A DNA stretch of 10,824 nucleotides, from assembly GCA_023266695.1 (NCBI GenBank), contig JAHFPO010000073.1, positions 1-10,824 of the forward strand, given 5' to 3'. Below the pieces are notes generated by a model. It did no database searches. It was not told the origin of the DNA and saw only the letters and a program-made list of their open reading frames with translations. Every line of letters starts with the position of its first letter. Positions within the stretch are counted from its first letter, which is position 1. The DNA is from Hyphomicrobiales bacterium. GTDB lineage: Bacteria; Pseudomonadota; Alphaproteobacteria; Rhizobiales; Xanthobacteraceae. Positions 6,407-10,824 of the stretch are shown piece by piece. A program made the translations under genes and the position numbers.

Positions 6407-7373
6407 GGCAAGAAAGCCCGTCTTCGACCGGCTCGCGATCATCGGGGTCGGTCTCATCGGCTCCTCGATCGCGCGTGCGGCGCGCGCGCAAGGTGCCGCG
6501 AGTACGATCGTCGCAACCGCCCGCTCCGCCGCCACGCGCCGGCGGGTCGCCGAGCTTGGACTGGCCGACGAAGTCGTTGAAACCAATGCGGCGGCGGTGA
6601 AGGGCGCCGATCTCGTCATCGTCTGCGTGCCGGTCGGAAGCAGCGGAACGGTCGCGGCCGAGATTGGTCCGGCGTTGAAACCCGGGGCGATTCTCTCCGA
6701 TGTCGGCTCGGTCAAGGACTCGGTCCTCAAGGACATGGGCCCGCATGTGCCGGCGCAGGTTCATTTCATCCCGGCCCATCCGGTTGCGGGCACCGAGCAT
6801 TCGGGGCCCGATGCGGGCTTTGCCGAGTTGTTCGAGAATCGCTGGTGCATCCTGACGCCGGCGGCGGGAACGGACCTGGCCGCGGTCGCACGGCTGAAGG
6901 CGTTCTGGACGGCACTGGGCTCGAACGTCGAGATCATGGATGCCGAGCACCACGATCTCGTGCTTGCGATCACAAGCCACGTGCCGCATTTGATCGCCTA
7001 CAACATTGTCGGCACCGCCGACGAGCTACAGTCGGTGACGCGCTCCGAGGTGTTGAAATTCTCCGCCGGCGGTTTTCGCGATTTCACCCGTATCGCCGCC
7101 TCCGATCCGACCATGTGGCGCGACATCTTCCTGCACAACAAAAAGGCCGTGCTCGAAATGCTCGGCCGCTTCAACGAGGATCTTTCCGTCCTCACCCGCG
7201 CCATCCGCGGCGGAGACGGCAAGACGCTGATGGACCTTTTCACCCGTACGCGGGCGATCCGCCGCTCGATCATCGAGATCGGCCAGGAAACCGCCGAGCC
7301 CGATTTCGGCCGCGCCAAGCACTCCAAGGAATCGCCGACGCCGATGCCGCGGCCCTATGCGACGGGCGACTGA
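6399..7373 (+). CDS. tyrC: Cyclohexadienyl (arogenate/prephenate) dehydrogenase
   Basis: This enzyme oxidatively decarboxylates arogenate to tyrosine, or prephenate to 4-hydroxyphenylpyruvate. It has 324 residues. The N-terminal Rossmann domain has GVGLIGSS at 16-23 and DLVIVCVPV at 71-79. The active-site segments are HPVAGTEHSG (127-136) and SHVPH (193-197), the latter giving the conserved histidine; a helical dimerisation domain follows (about 180-300). After strand 2 the sequence reads VATARSAATRRR (38-49), without the acidic residue usual for NAD, so NADP use is possible. The C-terminal 25 residues are polar and probably disordered. There is no ACT domain. The ATG overlaps the end of hisC by 8 bases with GAGG upstream, indicating translational coupling. 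Together with the two upstream genes it completes chorismate-to-tyrosine synthesis. Confidence 0.93.
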   Translation: MPEARKPVFDRLAIIGVGLIGSSIARAARAQGAASTIVATARSAATRRRVAELGLADEVVETNAAAVKGADLVIVCVPVGSSGTVAAEIGPALKPGAILSDVGSVKDSVLKDMGPHVPAQVHFIPAHPVAGTEHSGPDAGFAELFENRWCILTPAAGTDLAAVARLKAFWTALGSNVEIMDAEHHDLVLAITSHVPHLIAYNIVGTADELQSVTRSEVLKFSAGGFRDFTRIAASDPTMWRDIFLHNKKAVLEMLGRFNEDLSVLTRAIRGGDGKTLMDLFTRTRAIRRSIIEIGQETAEPDFGRAKHSKESPTPMPRPYATGD

Positions 7374-7401
7374 GGATCGCCCGATCTGACGAGACCGCCT
7401 G

Positions 7402-7938
7402 ATGTCCTCTTCCGCGGAAGCCGTCGATTTATGGGTGTTCGGCTACGGGTCGCTGATGTGGCGTCCGGCATTCGACTTTCTCGAACGCAGACCGGCGCGG
7501 CTCAACGGCGCCCATCGGGCGCTCTGCGTCTTCTCGCACCATCACCGCGGCTCGCCCGAGCGACCAGGGCTCGTGCTCGGCCTCGACCGTGGCGGCAGTT
7601 GCCGCGGTATCGCATTTCGCATCGCGGCGGCAAAGGTCGAGCCGACGCTCGCCTATTTGCGCGAACGCGAGCAGATCACGCAGGTCTATCGCGAGACGAT
7701 GCGGCCGGTCGATCTCATCGATGCGCCGTACGGGCGCGTGCGGGCGCTCACCTATCTTGTCGATCATTCCCACGCCCAATATGCCGGAGAATTGCCGTTC
7801 GAGACGCAGCTCCATCTGGTACGTCAGGGCCACGGCCGCTCGGGCGCCAACCGGGACTATCTGCTCGAGACGGTGAAAGAACTCGAAGCGCTCGGTATCC
7901 GCGACAAGACGCTCGAATGGCTTGCGACGCGGTTGTGA
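7402..7938 (+). CDS. chaC: Gamma-glutamylcyclotransferase, ChaC-like
   Basis: This 178-residue protein belongs to the ChaC family, whose members cleave glutathione to 5-oxoproline and Cys-Gly in the cytosol. The substrate-binding loop VFGYGSLMWRP lies at 12-22, with FSHHHRGSPERPGLVLGLDRGGSCRGIAFRI as the typical continuation. Glu87 or Glu89 in the LREREQ segment (about 85-90) is the candidate catalytic acid. The length agrees with bacterial ChaC. Bacterial members vary in activity, so glutathione as substrate is a family-level inference. It starts 28 bases after the tyrC stop on the same strand and is probably read through from that operon, although it has no obvious link to tyrosine. The ribosome site is weak (GACGAG). 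It ends 6 bases from the stop codon of the convergent orphan gene. Confidence 0.87.
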   Translation: MSSSAEAVDLWVFGYGSLMWRPAFDFLERRPARLNGAHRALCVFSHHHRGSPERPGLVLGLDRGGSCRGIAFRIAAAKVEPTLAYLREREQITQVYRETMRPVDLIDAPYGRVRALTYLVDHSHAQYAGELPFETQLHLVRQGHGRSGANRDYLLETVKELEALGIRDKTLEWLATRL

Positions 7939-7944
7939 ACGCGC

Positions 7945-8349
7945 TCAGGCGGCATGCAATTGCATGCCGTCGAACCCATTACCAATGGCGAGAAGACCGG
8001 AAAGATCGCGCAGCGCGATGGTGAGCGCATTGGCGCCGCCTTGCACCAGATGAACGTGAATCTCGTCGGCATCGGGAGGCGCGCTGCTCGCGTCGAGGCC
8101 GGCGCCAACGGAGACGAGGACGGGTCCGGTCCGTCTGCGGCGCACGAACAGGGCGACGGAATCGTCATAGCAAGGCGCCGCGTTCACCGGGAACATGGTG
8201 CAAGCGTAGCGCCGGCCCGAAGCGCCCCGCCAGAAGTGAAAGCGGTTGGCGAGTTGGGGATGGCGCGCAGCATCAAGCGTTCCCGCATATCCGGGCGTCA
8301 CATTCTCGGCCGCGAGTTCCAAGGTTATGGTTCGAACAGGTTTTGTCAT
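7945..8349 (-). CDS. Conserved-looking orphan protein, function unknown
   Basis: I do not recognise a family for this 134-residue protein. It has no signal peptide, membrane segment or evident catalytic signature. The segment RFHFWRGASGRRYACTMFPV (36-55) is rich in aromatic and basic residues, and Cys50 and Cys60 flank it. A strand-rich part follows (VALFVRRRR, VLVSVGAG, EIHVHLV) and the tail ends GMQLHAA. The frame is open for its full length, codon use matches the neighbours, and a good promoter sits immediately before the ATG, so I judge it real. No Shine-Dalgarno sequence precedes the ATG at 8349 and the predicted transcript start is 0-2 bases away, so the mRNA is probably leaderless. A GTTC-N7-GTTC site overlaps the promoter and suggests LexA control. 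It lies 80 bp downstream of plsC on the same strand. Confidence 0.65.
   Translation of the reverse strand: MTKPVRTITLELAAENVTPGYAGTLDAARHPQLANRFHFWRGASGRRYACTMFPVNAAPCYDDSVALFVRRRRTGPVLVSVGAGLDASSAPPDADEIHVHLVQGGANALTIALRDLSGLLAIGNGFDGMQLHAA
7950..7969. repeat. Perfect 20-bp palindrome at a convergent gene junction
   Basis: CGGCATGCAATTGCATGCCG reads the same on both strands. It covers the last codons (GMQLHA) of the orphan gene and begins 12 bases after the chaC stop. As RNA it would fold as an 8-bp stem with an AATT loop on either strand; on the + strand transcript G7949-U7970 and G7948-C7971 can extend it. No T-run follows in either direction. It could be a bidirectional transcript-end hairpin or a protein-binding palindrome. 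Confidence 0.7.
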
Positions 8350-8351
8350 GA

Positions 8352-8366
8352 GAACAAAACTAGAAC
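8352..8366 (-). promoter_or_regulatory. LexA (SOS) box-like site, GTTC-N7-GTTC
   Basis: On the - strand the site reads GTTCTAGTTTTGTTC, matching the direct-repeat GTTC-N7-GTTC pattern established for LexA in Alphaproteobacteria such as Rhodobacter and Rhizobium. It is part of a longer direct repeat on the + strand, AGAACAAAA at 8351-8359 and 8362-8370, with an 11-bp period (one helical turn). The spacer contains the putative -10 of the orphan gene, and the site ends 2 bp before its ATG, an ideal position for repression. Confidence 0.5.
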
Positions 8367-8385
8367 AAAATACACCAAAGTCAAG
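8357..8385 (-). promoter_or_regulatory. Candidate promoter of the orphan gene, giving a leaderless mRNA
   Basis: On the - strand CTTGAC (+ strand 8380-8385) is followed by 17 bp and TAGTTT (8357-8362). CTTGAC is the preferred -35 in rhizobial promoters. Initiation 6-7 bases after the -10 would fall at or just before the ATG at 8349. The region 8341-8380 is markedly AT-rich compared with the rest of the window. Confidence 0.5.
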
Positions 8386-8429
8386 CGTCTCAAGGGGTCG
8401 GGGATTCCTAAGCTTTCAATGCCGTCGTC

Positions 8430-9170
8430 CTAGGTGGAGTTCCGTCGACCCACCTCGGCGCGTCCTTCGGCGAGCAGCCGGGCGGTCGCCGTCTCGATCT
8501 CGTTCTGCAATCGGGCGAGGAAGGCTTGTGGGTCGAGGCCAGGAGGAATCGGCTCGAGTATCTCGACTCGGATGATTCCAGGCCGCAGGCGCCAGGTGCG
8601 GCGCGGCCAATAGAGGCCCGAATTGAGCGCGATCGGCACACAAGGAATGCCGAGTTCGGCATAGAGATGCGCGACGCCATATTTGTAGGCGGGCTCGGCG
8701 CCGGGAAGGCGTCGCGTTCCCTCAGGAAAGATGATGATCTGCCGGCTAGCGGAAATTTCGACCTTGGCGCGCTCGGCCATTCCGGCCAATGCCGCCTTAC
8801 GCGCGCCGCGCCGGATCGGAACCATCTTCGACTTTGCCAGGTACCAGCCGAAGATCGGCAGCCACATCAGCTCGCGCTTGAGGATGAACACCGGGTCGTC
8901 GAACAGGGTGGGAAGCGTGAAGGTCTCCCACGCCGACTGGTGCTTGGAGGCGACGAGGAGCGGGCCAGAAGAAATACGATCGATGCCCCGGATATCGAAG
9001 TCGATGCCGCAAATCGTCCGGAGCAGCCAATGATTGATAGTGGCCCAGGTGCGGACGACCGTCCAAATGGTCCGACGAGGCAGCAGCAGAACCGGCAGAT
9101 ACACCAACAGATGAATGATGGTGTTGAGATAGAAGCCGACGTTGAAAGCGAGCGAGCGGACAAGGGGCAC
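8430..9170 (-). CDS. plsC: 1-acyl-sn-glycerol-3-phosphate acyltransferase
   Basis: This enzyme transfers an acyl group to lysophosphatidic acid to give phosphatidic acid, the precursor of all membrane phospholipids, at the inner membrane. It has 246 residues. A hydrophobic N-terminal anchor spans about 8-31 (AFNVGFYLNTIIHLLVYLPVLLL). Acyltransferase motif I is KHQSAWET (about 77-84), with Glu in place of the textbook HX4D aspartate, a variant I have seen in other proteobacterial PlsC-type enzymes. Motif II lies around PIRRGARK, motif III is FPEGTR (about 149-154) and motif IV is CVPIALNSG (about 176-184). The start is GTG at 9170, chosen because the sequence from there resembles the family; no clear ribosome site precedes it, so coupling to the upstream YdcF-like gene (22 bases away) is likely. 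Confidence 0.93.
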   Translation of the reverse strand: MPLVRSLAFNVGFYLNTIIHLLVYLPVLLLPRRTIWTVVRTWATINHWLLRTICGIDFDIRGIDRISSGPLLVASKHQSAWETFTLPTLFDDPVFILKRELMWLPIFGWYLAKSKMVPIRRGARKAALAGMAERAKVEISASRQIIIFPEGTRRLPGAEPAYKYGVAHLYAELGIPCVPIALNSGLYWPRRTWRLRPGIIRVEILEPIPPGLDPQAFLARLQNEIETATARLLAEGRAEVGRRNST

Positions 9171-9192
9171 GGGGAAGCAGGCCTTGGTTGCG

Positions 9193-9885
9193 TCAGGACT
9201 GCGGTTTGCGCTCGCCCCCGCGGAGGCTTGCGCCGGTTACCGCCGGATCGAATAGCATGCGAGCATAGGTGGCCACGTATTTTACATACTCGACAAGGAA
9301 CAGACGCATCGTCTGGGCGCTCGCCCACCACGACTCCTCGCGCATACGCTCGCTGATGACCGGATAAGGAATCAATACGACACCCGGCAGTTCGCGCTCA
9401 AGTACGATCAAGGCCCGCGGCATATGCCAACCCGAGGTCACCACGATCAGCGAACGGAACCCATGATCATGCACCCATCGGCCGGTCTCGATCGCATTGC
9501 CCGTGGTATTGAGTGCCTCATGACCGAGATCGATGCAGCACTGAAACAGTCGCTCGAACTCGGGACTCCTACGCGTCAGTTCGCCGGGAGTGGTCGAGGG
9601 ATGGACACCCGATATCAATAGCCGTTTTCCATGACCTGCGGCGAGCAGTTCGACCGCGTCGACGATGCGTGATGCGCCGCCCGTCAGCACGACGATTCCG
9701 TCGGCTGAGCGTTCGAGCTTCACTTCGTCGCGCGGAATCCCGCTGGCGAAAACGAAGAAGCCAAAGCCGAAGAGAGCAACCGCGAGCAGCACGGCTCTCC
9801 GCCACAGACCCAGCCGCCGGTGCACGCCGCGCTTTCCGGCCGCTGGGAATGGCTCCTTCCGCTCCCTGTCGGTCTCTGGCGGCAT
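9193..9885 (-). CDS. YdcF-family (DUF218) protein, membrane-anchored
   Basis: This 230-residue protein has a basic N-terminus (residues 1-30), one transmembrane segment at about 31-49, and a DUF218 domain from about 61 to 200 that by the positive-inside rule faces the periplasm. DUF218 motifs visible are DGIVVLTGGASR (62-73), LLISGVH (89-95), the polar segment ALNTTGNA (124-131) and VVTSGWHMPRA (148-158). Relatives include SanA, linked to envelope permeability, and ElyC, linked to cell-wall precursor metabolism in E. coli; the biochemical activity is not known. I chose the ATG at 9885, which has a GGGGGA site about 8 bases upstream, over an in-frame TTG at 9903. Placement between ftsX and plsC supports a role in envelope or septum assembly. 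Confidence 0.85.
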   Translation of the reverse strand: MPPETDRERKEPFPAAGKRGVHRRLGLWRRAVLLAVALFGFGFFVFASGIPRDEVKLERSADGIVVLTGGASRIVDAVELLAAGHGKRLLISGVHPSTTPGELTRRSPEFERLFQCCIDLGHEALNTTGNAIETGRWVHDHGFRSLIVVTSGWHMPRALIVLERELPGVVLIPYPVISERMREESWWASAQTMRLFLVEYVKYVATYARMLFDPAVTGASLRGGERKPQS

Positions 9886-9961
9886 GCTGATGTCCCCCGC
9901 CAAATCCTATCGCGAAACGCCGCTACAGCGCGAGCGGGTCCTGCCCCGATACGCCTCGTCC

Positions 9962-10824
9962 TCAGTCGATCGCCCGCAGTGTCCAATGCACGGTGAATCG
10001 CGAGGTCAGCGTGGTGACAATAGCGACCAGCAGGACAACACCGGCAATGCCGACATAACCTTGCCGGCCGAGCACGAATCGTCCGAGTAGAAATGCGGCT
10101 TCACTGCCGCCCGGCAACAGGGCAAGAAAGCCCGGAATCACGCCCGTCAATGCGAACAACAGGGCCGCAGCGGCTCCTCCGATGGCGCCGCCTTTCAGGC
10201 CGACGGTGAGAAAGTGCCGCTGAAATGCGCCAGCGATGAAGGAATCGCGTGCGCCGACGAAATGCAGCACCTCGACAATCGCTCGATTCGCCGCCACCGC
10301 GCTGCGGGTCGCGAATGACACCGACAATACGGTCGCGGCCAGCACCAAAGCGAGCACGACAAATCCGGCCAGAACGATTGAGTCCGAAATTGCGGCAAGC
10401 CGCGCCGCCCAACCGCGATGATCGTCGAGGCTCGCCCCGGCGACAGATTCGGAAAGCGCGCGGCGCAATCCGGCGAGGTCGGGTTCGACCCCCTCGGCTA
10501 GGCGCACGACGACGAGACGCGGCAGCGGCAGATTACCGAGATCGACGCCGGTGCCGAGCCACGGTTCGAGCAGCCGGCTGGTCTCTTCCCGGGTCAGGGC
10601 GCGGGCATCGGCCACGCCGCGGGTGCGTTTGGCGGCCTCGACCGCTTTGCCGATCTCGGCCTCGAGATCGCGTCCTTCGAGGGGGCGAACCTGGATCGTG
10701 ATTTCGCGCACCATGTCCGTGCGCCATTCCGTCGCCGCCGTGCGCACCAGTTGGACCGCCCCGATGGTGAGCGCGGCGAGGAAAGTCATGATGGCGACGA
10801 CCATGATCAAGGCGCGGCCGGTGA
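9962..10824 (-). CDS. ftsX: Cell division ABC transporter permease FtsX (N-terminus beyond window edge)
   Basis: FtsX is the membrane partner of the FtsE ATPase; the complex sits at the divisome and activates septal peptidoglycan hydrolases through its periplasmic domain. About 287 residues are visible. The layout is that of FtsX: first transmembrane segment (MVVAIMTFLAALTIGAVQL) near the window edge, a periplasmic domain of about 110 residues with ITIQVRPLEGRDLEAEI, then three more membrane segments (IVLAGFVVLALVLAATVLSV, the GGAIGGAAAALLFALTGVI region, and YVGIAGVVLLVAIVTTL). The conserved cytoplasmic coupling loop AIVEVLHFVGARDSFIAGAFQRHF follows the second segment. The frame stays open to the last base, and TGRAL before the first segment is coding-like, so the gene is partial. 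A TTG at 10810 is not a credible start. The ftsE gene is expected just outside. Confidence 0.93.
   Translation of the reverse strand, partial: TGRALIMVVAIMTFLAALTIGAVQLVRTAATEWRTDMVREITIQVRPLEGRDLEAEIGKAVEAAKRTRGVADARALTREETSRLLEPWLGTGVDLGNLPLPRLVVVRLAEGVEPDLAGLRRALSESVAGASLDDHRGWAARLAAISDSIVLAGFVVLALVLAATVLSVSFATRSAVAANRAIVEVLHFVGARDSFIAGAFQRHFLTVGLKGGAIGGAAAALLFALTGVIPGFLALLPGGSEAAFLLGRFVLGRQGYVGIAGVVLLVAIVTTLTSRFTVHWTLRAID

Noticed and set aside
8330..8337. GTTCGAAC palindrome as a second LexA half-site pair
   Set aside because: It does not match the N7 spacing to the neighbouring GAAC elements and lies inside the coding sequence; an 8-bp palindrome is expected by chance.
8526..9356. Long + strand open frame opposite plsC and the DUF218 gene
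   Set aside because: It crosses two confident opposite-strand genes and the gap between them, and shows no domain; a shadow of biased codon use.

Overview
The window is a GC-rich, densely packed bacterial chromosomal segment. Gene content and order point to an alphaproteobacterium, most likely Hyphomicrobiales (Rhizobiales). The clues are an ftsX / YdcF-like / plsC block, a chorismate mutase / hisC / tyrC block, a metX-metW pair, and one site matching the alphaproteobacterial LexA pattern GTTC-N7-GTTC. This is an inference from family knowledge; no taxonomic marker gene is present. I see no mobile element, rRNA, tRNA or CRISPR array.

Layout. (1) Positions 16-741, + strand: acetoacetyl-CoA reductase (phaB), meeting gloB (glyoxalase II, - strand) tail to tail 10 bp away. 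(2) gloB is divergent from a + strand class-I methyltransferase (1672-2400), whose stop codon abuts the stop codon of metW with no spacer. (3) metX-metW is a - strand methionine pair (4250-2401). (4) From a 135-bp divergent control region the + strand carries a chorismate mutase fusion, a HisC-type aminotransferase and TyrC, then a ChaC-like gamma-glutamylcyclotransferase (4386-7938). (5) A short orphan gene (8349-7945, - strand) faces chaC. It has an AT-rich, LexA-box-like promoter and probably a leaderless start. (6) The rest of the - strand is an envelope cluster read ftsX -> YdcF-like -> plsC; ftsX runs off the right edge.

Function. Block 4 encodes in order the three steps chorismate -> prephenate -> arogenate -> tyrosine, with the aminotransferase able in principle to serve histidine synthesis too. 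Block 3 activates homoserine for methionine synthesis. GloB and ChaC both act on glutathione or its conjugates but are not adjacent. The ftsX block joins cell division/septal hydrolysis control, a periplasmic-facing DUF218 protein and phospholipid synthesis.

Most of the window is ordinary core metabolism. The points worth a second look are the putative SOS-controlled leaderless orphan gene, a perfect 20-bp palindrome at its 3' end where it meets chaC, a prephenate dehydratase-like tail on the chorismate mutase lacking the catalytic Thr-Arg-Phe motif, and a perfect 8-bp-stem hairpin just upstream of metX where alphaproteobacteria often have a SAM-II riboswitch. I did not find strong evidence for an entirely new multi-gene system.
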